NCBI RefSeq assembly: GCF_009793335.1
Contig: NZ_WING01000001.1
Location: forward strand, 1,054,001-1,118,000
From: Actinomadura sp. J1-007
GTDB taxonomy: Bacteria; Actinomycetota; Actinomycetes; Streptosporangiales; Streptosporangiaceae
Direction: 5' to 3'
Length of the DNA: 64,000 bases
Below, piece after piece: positions 1 to 9,246 of the stretch (the stretch's first letter is position 1; each line of letters opens with the position of its first letter). Made by a program: the position numbers and the translations under genes. The notes below the pieces were generated by a model that worked only from the letters and a program-made list of their open reading frames with translations, was not told where the DNA came from and made no database searches.

Positions 1-22
1 TTAATGAAGGAGCAGGATTGCC

Positions 23-3000
23 GTGGCCGCACGCCGTTCCCCGCTCCGGGCGATCCTCGCCGGATGCACCGCGCTCCTCCTGATGCTCGGTCTGTCCGTC
101 GCCGTCACCACGCCCGCCAGCGCAGCCGAGCCGACCGCCGCCTGCCGCACCGTTCAGGAATGGGGCGGCGGCGCGCAGTACGCCTGCACCATCACCAACG
201 GCGGCAGCGCGTCCATGTCGGGCTGGAAGCTCGAATTCGATCTCGCGTCCAACGTGCGGATGGGCTCCTACTGGGACGCCTCCCTCGCCAGTTCGGGCAG
301 CCACCACACGTTCACCAACCGCGAGTACAACGGCTCGGTCGCGCCGGGCGCCACCGCGTCGTTCGGCTTCCTCGTCTCCTTCACCGGCACGCTGACCGAG
401 CCGCAGAACTGCCTGCTCGACGGCCGGCCGTGCGGCGGCGGCACCGTGGACGCCCCGCCGAGCGCGCCCGCGAACCTCCGCACCACCGAGGTCACCGCCA
501 CGTCCGTCTCCCTGGCCTGGGACGCCGCGACCGACGACAAGGGCATCAAGAACTACGAGGTGCTGAACGACACCGCCGTCGCGGCCACCGTCACCGGCAC
601 CACCGCGAAGATCGACGGTCTGAAGGCGGGCGGCCGCTACACCTTCACCGTGCGCGCCCGCGACACCGCCGACCAGGTCTCCCAGGCCGCGCCAGCGGTC
701 ACCGTCACCACCCCCGGGACGGGCGAGGACATGCCGCCGTCCAAGCCGGGCGAGCTGCGCGTCACCGGCGTCGCGGCCGACTCGGTCAGCCTGAGCTGGG
801 GCGCCGCCACCGACGACCACGGCGTGACCGGGTACGACGTGCTCCAGAACGGCTCGGTCGTCCAGTCGGTGACCGGCACGAGCGCCACCGTGTCCGGGCT
901 GACCGCGGGCAGCTACCGCTTCGCGGTGCGCGCCAAGGACGGCACGGGCCAGGTGTCCGAGCTGAGCAACGAGGTCACCGCGAAGATCGGTTCCGGGACG
1001 GCCGGCTGCCGCCCCGACGGCCTCTACCAGACGCCGGGCGTCACGCCGCCGTACTGCGAGGTCTACGACGACGGCGGCCGCGAGAAGATGGGCGACGGCC
1101 ACCCGCGCCGGTCCATCGGCTACTTCACGGGCTGGCGGGACGGCAAGAACGGCGCGCCGCGCTACCTCGCCAGCGACGTCCCCTGGGACAAGGTCACTCA
1201 CATCAACTACGCCTTCGCCCACATCGACGGCCAGAACAAGGTGTCGGTCGGCGGCGACAACGCGAACAACCCGGCGATCGGCATGGAATGGCCGGGCGTG
1301 AAGGGCGCGGAGATGGACCCGGCCTATTCGTACAAGGGCCACTTCAACCTGCTCAACAAGTTCAAAAAGCAGCACCCGAACGTCAAGACGCTGGTCTCGA
1401 TCGGCGGCTGGGCGGAGACCGGCGGCTACCTCGACGACAACGGAAAGCGCGTCGCGTCCGGCGGTTTCTACACGCTGACCGACAGCCAGGACAAGATCAA
1501 CACCTTTGCCGACTCGGTCGTCTCGTTCCTGCGGCAGTACGGGTTCAACGGCGCCGACATCGACTACGAGTACGCGACCTCGATGAAGTACGCCGGGCAC
1601 CCCGACGACTTCACCTTCTCCAACGCGCGGCGCGCCAAGCTGATGGCCGGATACGTCGCGCTGATGAAGACGCTGCGAGAGAAGCTGGACGCGGCCAGCG
1701 CAGCCGACGGCAAGTACTACATGCTGACGGCCGCCGTCTCGGCGTCCGGGTGGATCCTGCGCGGGCACGACAGCTACCAGGTCACGCCCTACCTGGACTA
1801 CGCCAACATCATGACGTACGACCTGCACGGTTCCTGGAACCATTTCGTCGGCCCGAACGCGGCCCTCTACGACGACGGCAAGGACAACGAGCAGGCCGAA
1901 GGCGGCGTCTACAACGCCTACGGAATGGGCTATCTGAACACCGACTGGGCCTACCACTACTTCCGCGGCGCGATGCAGGCCGGGCGCATCAACCTCGGCC
2001 TGCCCTTCTACACCCGCGGATGGCAGCAGGTCACCGGCGGGACGAACGGGCTGTGGGGCAAGGCCGCACTGCCCGACCAGACGAAGTGCCCGCCCGGCAC
2101 AGGAAAGGACGTCGGCTCCACGACGCCGTGCGGGAACGGCGCGGTCGGGCTCGACAACCTCTGGCACGACCTCGACAACGCCGGCGTGGAACAGGCGTCG
2201 GGCAGCAACCCGATGTGGCACGCCAAGAACCTGGAGAAGGGCATCCAGGGCAGCTACATCGGCGCCTACGGCCTCGACCCGGTGAACGACCCCGCCGACC
2301 GTCTCACCGGCACCTACACGCGCCAGTACGACAGCACGATGAAGGCGCCGTGGCTGTGGAACAGCACCAAGAAGGTGTTCCTTTCCACCGAGGACGACGA
2401 GTCCATCGCCGCCAAGGCGCAGTACGTGGTCGACAAGGGCATCGGCGGCGTCATGTACTGGGAGCTCGCCGGCGACTACGCCTGGGACCCGGCCCGCAAC
2501 GGCGGCAAGGGCGAGTACTTCATCGGCGACACGCTGACGAGCCTCATCAACGACAAGCTCAAGGGCGCCGGCCCGTACCAGAACCGCAAGTCCGACCACA
2601 CGATGCCCAAGGAGACGCTCGACGTGAAGGTCGACCTGGTCCGGTTCCCGGTGGGCGACGCCAACTACCCGATCACTCCGACGCTGCGCATCACCAACAA
2701 CTCGGGCCAGGCCATTCCGGGCGGCGCCACGTTCAAGTTCGACTACGGCACGTCCGCGCCCGCGTCCATGACGCAGCAGACGGGCTGGACCCTGTCCGTC
2801 CAGGCGGGCCACACCGGCAACAACGTCGGTGGCCTGAAGGGCGACTTCCATCGTGCGACGCTCACCGTCCCGAACTACACGAGCATCCCGAACGGCGGAA
2901 CCGCCACCGTCGCGCTCAGCTACCAGCTGCCGATCGCGACACCGTCCAACTTCGTCCTCACCTTCGGAGGCAAGTCCTACGCGCTCACCCAGGACTACCC

Positions 3001-3034
3001 GCTGACCACCTCGGTGGGCGGCCGCAACCGCTGA
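23..3034 (+). CDS. secreted modular chitinase, GH18 (CBM2-FnIII-FnIII-GH18-ChiC)
   Basis: Secreted endo-acting chitinase of 1003 residues. The GTG start is fixed by AAGGAG at 7-12. A Sec signal peptide covers residues 1-34 (cut after ASA). Then come a CBM2-like carbohydrate-binding domain (about 40-140, ending in the NC..DGRPC pattern), two fibronectin III domains (about 147-234 and 240-325), the GH18 barrel (about 360-840) and a C-terminal ChiC-type domain (about 860-995). The catalytic signature reads FNGADIDYEY, with E516 as proton donor and D512/D514 preceding it. The usual first Asp of DxxDxDxE is N509. Monocistronic, followed by a strong hairpin terminator. Family assignment is firm; chitin as substrate is inferred from the family. 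Confidence 0.93.
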   Translation: MAARRSPLRAILAGCTALLLMLGLSVAVTTPASAAEPTAACRTVQEWGGGAQYACTITNGGSASMSGWKLEFDLASNVRMGSYWDASLASSGSHHTFTNREYNGSVAPGATASFGFLVSFTGTLTEPQNCLLDGRPCGGGTVDAPPSAPANLRTTEVTATSVSLAWDAATDDKGIKNYEVLNDTAVAATVTGTTAKIDGLKAGGRYTFTVRARDTADQVSQAAPAVTVTTPGTGEDMPPSKPGELRVTGVAADSVSLSWGAATDDHGVTGYDVLQNGSVVQSVTGTSATVSGLTAGSYRFAVRAKDGTGQVSELSNEVTAKIGSGTAGCRPDGLYQTPGVTPPYCEVYDDGGREKMGDGHPRRSIGYFTGWRDGKNGAPRYLASDVPWDKVTHINYAFAHIDGQNKVSVGGDNANNPAIGMEWPGVKGAEMDPAYSYKGHFNLLNKFKKQHPNVKTLVSIGGWAETGGYLDDNGKRVASGGFYTLTDSQDKINTFADSVVSFLRQYGFNGADIDYEYATSMKYAGHPDDFTFSNARRAKLMAGYVALMKTLREKLDAASAADGKYYMLTAAVSASGWILRGHDSYQVTPYLDYANIMTYDLHGSWNHFVGPNAALYDDGKDNEQAEGGVYNAYGMGYLNTDWAYHYFRGAMQAGRINLGLPFYTRGWQQVTGGTNGLWGKAALPDQTKCPPGTGKDVGSTTPCGNGAVGLDNLWHDLDNAGVEQASGSNPMWHAKNLEKGIQGSYIGAYGLDPVNDPADRLTGTYTRQYDSTMKAPWLWNSTKKVFLSTEDDESIAAKAQYVVDKGIGGVMYWELAGDYAWDPARNGGKGEYFIGDTLTSLINDKLKGAGPYQNRKSDHTMPKETLDVKVDLVRFPVGDANYPITPTLRITNNSGQAIPGGATFKFDYGTSAPASMTQQTGWTLSVQAGHTGNNVGGLKGDFHRATLTVPNYTSIPNGGTATVALSYQLPIATPSNFVLTFGGKSYALTQDYPLTTSVGGRNR

Positions 3035-3057
3035 CACGGTAGGCGGCTCCACACGAC

Positions 3058-3093
3058 GCGGGGCGTATGCCGGCTTCCCGGCATACGCCCCGC
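3058..3093 (+). terminator. strong hairpin after chitinase
   Basis: A perfect 16-bp inverted repeat (3058-3073 with 3078-3093) and a 4-nt loop lie 24 nt after the chitinase stop. There is no U-tract, which is common for actinomycete terminators. Confidence 0.8.
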
Positions 3094-3215
3094 CCGTGTC
3101 CGCCGGGAGCCGCGCCGCGGGGCAGGTCGCCGCCGGTGCCGACCCGGCCACTACCGGGCGGCGATCGTCCTGGCCACCATCCCGCCGTGGACCAGTACAC
3201 GATCCACCGGACAGG

Positions 3216-3288
3216 CCCTAGGGGACTTCCCTTACGCCGGGCGGCGTACCGCGGGGGCGGGGGCGACGTCTCCAGCGGTACGGGAAGT
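3216..3288. promoter_or_regulatory. inverted GGGAAGT/ACTTCCC elements upstream of the alternative oxidase
   Basis: The region holds CCCTAGGG (3216-3223) running into GGGACTTCCC, with ACTTCCC at 3225-3231 mirrored by GGGAAGT at 3282-3288. The GGGACT core resembles one half of DevR/DosR-type hypoxia boxes. The second half does not match that consensus, so the regulator is unidentified. The position, 50-125 nt before the oxidase start, suits a promoter. Confidence 0.3.
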
Positions 3289-3339
3289 GACTCTTCGCGG
3301 CCGACGTGCGGGCCCGTACCGTCCGCGCAGGATCAGGGC

Positions 3340-4056
3340 ATGACGATCACAGAGACGTACCCGGCCACCACCGGCCCCCGTGCGGGCGGGCCGCCCAAGC
3401 TCTCGCCGTGGGAGCTGCGCGCCGCCCAGATCGAGACGCTGGAGAACCCGCGGCTGCGCTACGGACTGCTCGCGCGGATGCTCTTCAAGCAGATGGACCT
3501 GGTGTACGGGCGCGAGCGCACGCTGGTGAAGTTCACCATGCTGGAGTTCATCGCGCGCGTCCCGTACCAGGCGTGGGAGCGGATGGGCTACCTCTCGCTC
3601 GCCCGCCACCGCCGCCGCTCCGCGCTCGCCAAGCGGGTGTACGAGCGGATCGTGGAGACGCGGGAGGAGCAGGACAACGAGCAGTGGCACCTGCTGATCC
3701 TCCAGGACCTCGTCCAGCGGGAGGGGCACCGGCAGTCGTTCCTGCTGCACCGCGTCGCGCCGTGGCTCGTGGCGTTCTTCTACTACCACGTGTCGTGGAT
3801 GCTGTTCCTCGTGCGGCCGGAGGCGAGCTACCGGCTGAACGCCGACTTCGAGGACCACGCCGAGCACGAGTACATGGCGTTCGTCGCCGAGCACCCGGAG
3901 CTGGAGGACGCCGCCGCCCCCGCCACGTACGCCGAGGAGTACGGCCGCTACGCCTCCCTCGCCGACCTGCTCCGCCAGATCGGCCACGACGAGCGGACCC
4001 ACAAGCAGGACAGCCTGGCCAACCTGCGCGCCCCCCGCTTCCAGGACACCCCGTGA
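3340..4056 (+). CDS. aox: alternative oxidase (di-iron quinol:O2 oxidoreductase)
   Basis: A 238-residue protein of the alternative oxidase family (PF01786 type), which oxidises quinol and reduces O2 to water at the membrane without pumping protons. All four helical iron-ligand motifs are visible: E69 in MLEFIARVP (equivalent of LET..GVP), E114QWH117, the E171DHAEHEY segment, and E218RTH221. A hydrophobic stretch around 141-158 fits the membrane-facing helices. Upstream in-frame sequence is arginine/proline-rich and lacks family similarity, so I choose the ATG at 3340, although its ribosome site is weak. It converges on nuoN with 12 nt between the stops, next to a quinone-linked complex I-like operon, which supports a respiratory role. 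Confidence 0.85.
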   Translation: MTITETYPATTGPRAGGPPKLSPWELRAAQIETLENPRLRYGLLARMLFKQMDLVYGRERTLVKFTMLEFIARVPYQAWERMGYLSLARHRRRSALAKRVYERIVETREEQDNEQWHLLILQDLVQREGHRQSFLLHRVAPWLVAFFYYHVSWMLFLVRPEASYRLNADFEDHAEHEYMAFVAEHPELEDAAAPATYAEEYGRYASLADLLRQIGHDERTHKQDSLANLRAPRFQDTP

Positions 4057-4068
4057 CCGGGTCCTCCG

Positions 4069-5445
4069 CTACAGGGAGAGGGCTATGCCGCTGGCGAGGC
4101 CGAGGGCGAGGGAGGCGGCGGCGAGCGCGACCGCGATCGCCGTCGGCGCGCGGGCCGGGCGGAGGCCGGGCCGAGGCTTGCCGAACGTGGGGACGATCCA
4201 GCGCAGGTAGTAGAAGACGCTGGCCACGGAGTTGACGGCGGCGAGGACGGCGAGCCACGCGTAGTGGCCGTCGAGCGCCGCGCCGAACATCAGCACCTTC
4301 CCGACGAACACGGCGGTCGGCGGCGTTCCGACGAGGCCGAGCAGGCAGACCGCCAGGGACGCGCCGAGGAGCGGCGAGGCGCGCAGCAGGCCCGTGTAGC
4401 CGTCCAGGTCGTCCCGTCCGACCGCCACGACGACGGCGAACGCGCCGAGGTTGGTGACCGCGTAGGCGGCGGCGTAGTAGAGCAGGGCGGGTTCGGCGAG
4501 GTCGCCGCGGGCGGCCATCGCGACGGGGACGAGCAGGTAGCCCGCCTGGCTGACCGTGGAGTACGCGAGCAGGCGCCGCACGTTGTCCTGGCCGAACGCG
4601 GCGAGGTTGCCGAGCGTCATCGTGGCGGCCGCGACGACCGCGACGAGCGGCGCCCAGTCGAACGTGCCGGGCGGCAGCGCGTCCGCGCCGAACCGGAGCA
4701 GCGCCGCGAACGCGCCGATCTTCGGGACCGTCGTGGCGAACGCGGCGACGACGGGCGGCGCGCCCTCCGCGACGTCCGGCACCCAGTAGTGGCCGGGGAC
4801 GGCGCCCGCCTTGAACAGCAGCCCGGCGAGCAGCGCCACGACGGCCGCGCCGACGGCGGCGGCGGGCGCCGTCCCGAGCCCGTCGCGCAGCGGCCCGTAC
4901 GCCGTGCCGCGCCCGACGCCGTACAGCAGGGTGGCGCCGGCCAGCATGAGGATGCCGAGGAACGCGCCCATCAGGTAGTACTTCAGCGCCGCCTCGGTGC
5001 CGGGCGCGTCCTTGCCGAACCCCGCGAGCGCGTACGCGGGGATGCTCGCGAGCAGGTACGCGGCGACGAGCACGAGCAGGTCCGACGACGCCCCGAGCGT
5101 GATCGCGCCGAGCGCCGACAGCATCGTCAGCACGTAGAACTCGGTCTCGCGCGGGTGGCCGCGGACCGTCGCGGCGGCGAGCGCGATGACGGCGGCGGTG
5201 GTGGCGAGGACGGCGATCCGGGTGACGTGCGTGATCGGGTCGATCGCGAACGCGTCGAACGCCGCCAGGTCGGGCCTGGTCGCGGCGAGGCCCGCCACGA
5301 CCAGGCCGGCCAGCAGCCCGGCCGCGCACACGCCCGCGACCCACCACTGCCGGGCGCGGGGCAGGAACAGCCCGTTGACCAGGCCGAGCACGGCGGCGAT
5401 CAGCACGCACAGCTCGGGGGCGAGGTCGGCGGGGTTCTCGTTCAT
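4069..5445 (-). CDS. nuoN: complex I membrane subunit NuoN
   Basis: A 458-residue antiporter-like subunit of the NDH-1 membrane arm and last gene of the nuo operon. It is hydrophobic throughout (about 13-14 predicted helices). It keeps family landmarks: LLFKAGAVPGHYWVPDV (the lysine of transmembrane helix 7 and the following loop), FVGKVLMF near helix 12, and GLPNR-free antiporter repeats similar to NuoL/M. The start ATG at 5445 overlaps the nuoM stop as ATGA, so it is translationally coupled. It converges with the alternative oxidase. The assignment to N rather than M rests on operon position and the MNENPADLAPEL-type N-terminus. Confidence 0.9.
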   Translation of the reverse strand: MNENPADLAPELCVLIAAVLGLVNGLFLPRARQWWVAGVCAAGLLAGLVVAGLAATRPDLAAFDAFAIDPITHVTRIAVLATTAAVIALAAATVRGHPRETEFYVLTMLSALGAITLGASSDLLVLVAAYLLASIPAYALAGFGKDAPGTEAALKYYLMGAFLGILMLAGATLLYGVGRGTAYGPLRDGLGTAPAAAVGAAVVALLAGLLFKAGAVPGHYWVPDVAEGAPPVVAAFATTVPKIGAFAALLRFGADALPPGTFDWAPLVAVVAAATMTLGNLAAFGQDNVRRLLAYSTVSQAGYLLVPVAMAARGDLAEPALLYYAAAYAVTNLGAFAVVVAVGRDDLDGYTGLLRASPLLGASLAVCLLGLVGTPPTAVFVGKVLMFGAALDGHYAWLAVLAAVNSVASVFYYLRWIVPTFGKPRPGLRPARAPTAIAVALAAASLALGLASGIALSL

Positions 5446-6956
5446 CGCGCCACCAGCGCCACGACGGCGTCCGACAGCGGCGCGATCGTGTCGAGCAGCG
5501 GGCGCGGCGCGACGCCGACGGCCAGCGACAGGACGAGCAGCGGCGCGATCGCGGCCAGCTCGGGACGGCGCACGTCGGTGACCCGTCCCGTCAGCTCGCC
5601 GGGACCGCCGAGCAGCACGCGGTGCAGGACGCGCAGGAACAGTCCCGCCGTGACGAGGACGCCGAGCACCGACAGCGCCGCCGCGGCGGCCACCCCGGCC
5701 CGCCCGGCGCCGATCGCGCCGGTGAAGATCTGGAACTCGGCGACGAAGCCGGACAGGCCCGGCAGCCCGAGCGACGCGAACGCCGCCACCGCCGTCAGCC
5801 CCGCGAACACCGGCGCGCCCCGCGCGACGCCGCCGTACCGGCCGATGGCGTAGCTGCCCGCGCGGTCGCTGAGGACGCCGCACAGCAGGAACAGCGCGCC
5901 GGTGACCAGCCCGTGGCTGACCATCTGCGTGACCGCGCCGCTCACCGCCAGCTCGCGGGCGGCCGTCCCGCCGGAGAACCCGGCCGCGCCGAGCGCGAGG
6001 ACGACGTAGCCCATGTGGTTGACGGAGGTGTAGGCGACGAGCCGCTTCAGGTCGTCCTGCGCCAGCGCGACGAGCGCCCCGTACAGGACGCCGAGGAGGC
6101 CGATCACCAGCGGCACCCACGCGTAGCGGCGCCACGCGTCGGGCAGCATCGGCATCGCGATCCGGACGAGGCCGTACGTCCCCATCTTCAGCATGATCCC
6201 GGCCAGCACCGCCGAGCCCGCCGCGGGCGCGTCGGTGTGCGCGGGCGGCAGCCAGGTGTGGAACGGCACGACCGGCGTCTTCACGCCGAGCCCGATCCCG
6301 ATCGCGAGGAGCGTCAGCGCGGCGAGCCCCGGGGAGCCGTCCAGCGGCGGACGCCGGATCAGCTCGACCATGTCGAACGTGTGCGGGTCGGCCCCGAGGT
6401 ACAGGCCGATGAAGCCGAGCAGCAGCACCAGCGACCCGAGGAACGTGTAGAGGAAGAACGTCAGCGCGGAACGGGCCCGTTCGCCGTGCCCCCAGAGCAG
6501 GATCACGAAGTACATGCCGACGATCGACAGGTCGAAGAACACGAAGAACAGCAGCAGGTCCAGCGCCGCGAACAGCCCGAGACACACCGTCTCCAGGAAC
6601 AGGAACAGCACGGCGAACGCCCGGAGCCGGTGCTCCTGCCGTACGGAGTAGACGGCGCAGGCGAGGAACAGCAGCGCGGTGAGCGCGAGCAGCGGCATCG
6701 ACAGGCCGTCCACGCCGACGTGGTAGCCCGCGCCGACCGACGGGATCCAGCGGGCGTTCTCCTCGTACGCGATGCCGTCGCTTCCCGCGCCGCCGCCCGT
6801 TCCGTACCGGATCCACAGGGCGGCGACGAGGGCGAGGTCCACGGCCGACGTCCCGATCCACGCCGCGAGGACCGCACGGCGCGGCGCCCGCGGCACGGCG
6901 GCGAGGCCGAGCGCGGCGGCCAGCGGAAGGAAGATCACCAGTGAGAGCACGGTCAC
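5442..6956 (-). CDS. nuoM: complex I membrane subunit NuoM
   Basis: A 504-residue antiporter-like proton channel subunit. The NuoM hallmarks are present: FFDLSIVGMYF (glutamate-bearing helix region after a QEHRLRAF loop), GLGVKTPVVPFHTWLPPAH (key lysine and histidine), and DDLKRLVAYTSVNHMGYV. The GTG start at 6956 overlaps the nuoL stop as GTGA. In the usual EPxF/LFFE position the sequence reads LLLFFVFFDLS, so the conserved acidic residue is Asp rather than Glu. This may be tolerated, and I would not call the protein inactive from it. Confidence 0.92.
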   Translation of the reverse strand: MTVLSLVIFLPLAAALGLAAVPRAPRRAVLAAWIGTSAVDLALVAALWIRYGTGGGAGSDGIAYEENARWIPSVGAGYHVGVDGLSMPLLALTALLFLACAVYSVRQEHRLRAFAVLFLFLETVCLGLFAALDLLLFFVFFDLSIVGMYFVILLWGHGERARSALTFFLYTFLGSLVLLLGFIGLYLGADPHTFDMVELIRRPPLDGSPGLAALTLLAIGIGLGVKTPVVPFHTWLPPAHTDAPAAGSAVLAGIMLKMGTYGLVRIAMPMLPDAWRRYAWVPLVIGLLGVLYGALVALAQDDLKRLVAYTSVNHMGYVVLALGAAGFSGGTAARELAVSGAVTQMVSHGLVTGALFLLCGVLSDRAGSYAIGRYGGVARGAPVFAGLTAVAAFASLGLPGLSGFVAEFQIFTGAIGAGRAGVAAAAALSVLGVLVTAGLFLRVLHRVLLGGPGELTGRVTDVRRPELAAIAPLLVLSLAVGVAPRPLLDTIAPLSDAVVALVAR

Positions 6957-8947
6957 CCGATCAGGACGGCGATGAGGACGAGCGCGGCCAGCAGCACCGC
7001 GGCCTGCGCGTAGTAGGTGTGGACCTGCCCGGTCTGCGGGCGGCGCGCCAGGACCGCGAGGCGCCGCGCCCCGCGGCCGACCGCGGCGACCAGCCCGTCC
7101 ACCCGGACCTCCACGCGCCGCGCCGCCAGCCCCGCCGCCCACGGCCCGGCCCGCGCGACGCCGCGCACGCACCCGTGCACCACCCGGTCGTCGAACGCGG
7201 CGAGCACGCGGGCCGCACCGAACACCGGCCGCACGACAACGACGTCCACCGCCCGCTCCAGCCCGAGCCACCCGAACGCCCACGCGGACGCGATCGGGGC
7301 GGTGCGGCGTCCGGCGAAGGCGACGACCGCGGCCAGCGTGGCGGCGGCGAGTACCCCGGACACGGCGAGTTCGGACGCGTCCGGGCCGTGCTCTCCCGGC
7401 ACGCCGAGCGCCCGCCGCCACGGGCCCGCGACCCCCGGCAGGCCGAGAACGCCCAGCGCGCACGCCGCGACCGCCAGGACGGGCAGCGGCAGGACCCGCA
7501 GCGCTCCGACCCGTTCACCCGACGACGCCCCGGGCTCGGGCTCGGGCTTGTGCGCGGGCTCGGGCGCGGGCTCGGGTGCGGGACGCCAGACGGCCAGCAG
7601 CGCCTTGGCGGCGTAGGCGGACGACAGCACGGACGCGGCGAGTCCGAGCACGTAGAGGGCGGGCGAGACGTCCCGGGCGGCGGCGAGGACGGAGTCCTTG
7701 GTGATCCACAGCGACAGCGGCGGCAGCCCGGCCAGCGCGAGCGCGCCCGCCGCGAACGCGACGCCGACGACCGGGTGGCGGCGCGCGGCTCCGCGCAGCC
7801 CGTCCAGGTCCTTGGTGCCGAGAACGGCGAGCCAGGCGCCCGCGCACAGGAACAGCAGGCTCTTGACCGCCGCGTGCGCGACCAGGTGCGCCGTCCCGCC
7901 CGCGACCGCACCGGTGCCCGCGCCCAGCACCATGAACCCGATCTGCGCGCACGTCGAGGCGGCCAGGAGCTGCTTCAGATCCGTCTGGGCGAGCGCGACG
8001 GCGCCGAGCAGCAGCGCGGTGAGCGCACCGGCCCACGCGACGAGCGGCCCCGCCCAGCCGGTGGCGTCCAGCAGCGGGCGCAGGCGCAGCAGCAGGTACG
8101 CGCCGGCCGCGACCATCGTGGCGGAGTGCAGCAGCGCCGACACCGGGCTCGGACCCGCCATCGCCCGCGACAGCCAGAACGAGAACGGGAGCTGCGCCGA
8201 CTTCCCCAGCGCCGCGACGACGATCCCCGCCGCCACGAGATCCCGCCAGGGCTCGCCCGTACCCGCGAGCCCGCCGAGCAGGAGCGCCCCCGCCCCCGGA
8301 CCGGCTCCGCCGTCCGCCGCGCCCGCCGCGCCCGCACCCGCCGCGCCCGTTCCGGCGACGGCCGTTCCGGCGACGGCGAGCCCAGCCGCAGCGTAGAGGC
8401 CGAGGTCGCCCGCGCGGGTCGTGAGGAACGCGACGCCGGCCGCGCGCACCCGCCCGCCGTCCGCCCACCAGTACCCGATGAGCGCGTACGACATGGCGCC
8501 CATGACCTCCCAGCCCATCAGCAGCAGGACCAGGTCCGTCGCGGTGACCGCCACGAGCATCGCCCCCGCGAACACGAGCATCAGCCCGAAGAACCGCGCC
8601 TCCCGTACCTCCCCCTCGCCCCCGCCCCCGTTATCGCCTACGCCTACGCGCACGCCTGCGCGCTCGTGCTCGCGGCCGGCCGCCGCGTACAGCAGGACGG
8701 CCAGCGTGATCGCGGCGACCGTCACGGCCATGGCGGCGGACAGGCCGTCCACGGCGAGGCCCGAGTCCCAGCCGGGCAGGAACCGGAAACGCGCGCGCGG
8801 ACGTACGGCCGCGGCGGCGACCGCCAGCGCGAGCACCGCCGCGGCCACCGCGACGCCGGCGCGCGGCGCGTACCGGTCGGCGCGGCGCCCGCACAGCAGC
8901 AGCGCCCCTCCGGCCAGGAGCGGCGTCGCGACGAGGGCCCAGATCAT
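6953..8947 (-). CDS. nuoL: complex I membrane subunit NuoL
   Basis: A 664-residue largest antiporter-like subunit, carrying the distal proton channel and the C-terminal lateral helix. Recognisable blocks are LLLMGWEVMGAMSYALIGYW, GKSAQLPFSFWLSRAMAGPSPVSALLHSATMV and DLKQLLAASTCAQIGFM. Two low-complexity inserts stand out: an Ala/Gly-rich loop near residue 200 and a Pro/Glu-rich loop (PAPEPAPEPAHKPEPEP) near 460. The ATG start at 8947 overlaps the nuoK stop as ATGA. It is coupled with its neighbours on both sides. Confidence 0.93.
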   Translation of the reverse strand: MIWALVATPLLAGGALLLCGRRADRYAPRAGVAVAAAVLALAVAAAAVRPRARFRFLPGWDSGLAVDGLSAAMAVTVAAITLAVLLYAAAGREHERAGVRVGVGDNGGGGEGEVREARFFGLMLVFAGAMLVAVTATDLVLLLMGWEVMGAMSYALIGYWWADGGRVRAAGVAFLTTRAGDLGLYAAAGLAVAGTAVAGTGAAGAGAAGAADGGAGPGAGALLLGGLAGTGEPWRDLVAAGIVVAALGKSAQLPFSFWLSRAMAGPSPVSALLHSATMVAAGAYLLLRLRPLLDATGWAGPLVAWAGALTALLLGAVALAQTDLKQLLAASTCAQIGFMVLGAGTGAVAGGTAHLVAHAAVKSLLFLCAGAWLAVLGTKDLDGLRGAARRHPVVGVAFAAGALALAGLPPLSLWITKDSVLAAARDVSPALYVLGLAASVLSSAYAAKALLAVWRPAPEPAPEPAHKPEPEPGASSGERVGALRVLPLPVLAVAACALGVLGLPGVAGPWRRALGVPGEHGPDASELAVSGVLAAATLAAVVAFAGRRTAPIASAWAFGWLGLERAVDVVVVRPVFGAARVLAAFDDRVVHGCVRGVARAGPWAAGLAARRVEVRVDGLVAAVGRGARRLAVLARRPQTGQVHTYYAQAAVLLAALVLIAVLIG

Positions 8948-9246
8948 CCCTTGAGGTCCCCGGCGTCGTCGGTCATGTCCACGTCCCGGGCCCGGAACAG
9001 CGCGGTGACGACGGCGAAGCCCATCGCCATCTCCAGCGCCATCACCGTGATCGCGACGAGCAGCAGCACCTGCCCGTCGGCGTTCGGCGCGACGCGCAGC
9101 CAGAACCCGGCGCCCGCCACCACCACCCCGTTGATCATGAGCTCCAGGCCCATCATCAGCATCACGATCGACTGCTGCGACAGCGCCCCGAACAGCCCGA
9201 CGCAGAACAGCGCCGCCGCCACCAGCAAGAACGCCTCCAGGCTCAC
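8944..9246 (-). CDS. nuoK: complex I membrane subunit NuoK
   Basis: A 100-residue, three-helix subunit homologous to MrpC/NuoK. The GTG start overlaps the nuoJ stop as GTGA. The helix-2 motif MLMMGLELMINGVVVAGAGF carries the conserved glutamate of the proton path, and helix 3 carries a second (MALEMAMGFAVVTALF). The C-terminus is short and acidic (DVDMTDDAGDLKG). Size and motifs are typical. Confidence 0.93.
   Translation of the reverse strand: MSLEAFLLVAAALFCVGLFGALSQQSIVMLMMGLELMINGVVVAGAGFWLRVAPNADGQVLLLVAITVMALEMAMGFAVVTALFRARDVDMTDDAGDLKG

Noticed and set aside
3067..3339. N-terminal extension of the alternative oxidase
   Set aside because: The in-frame upstream residues are low-complexity and include the hairpin sequence; family proteins start near 3340.
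3548..5410. Long open frames antisense to the nuo genes and to most genes
   Set aside because: They are Arg/Pro/Ala-rich, have no family motifs and mirror the G/C third-position bias of the real genes; expected in such GC-rich DNA.
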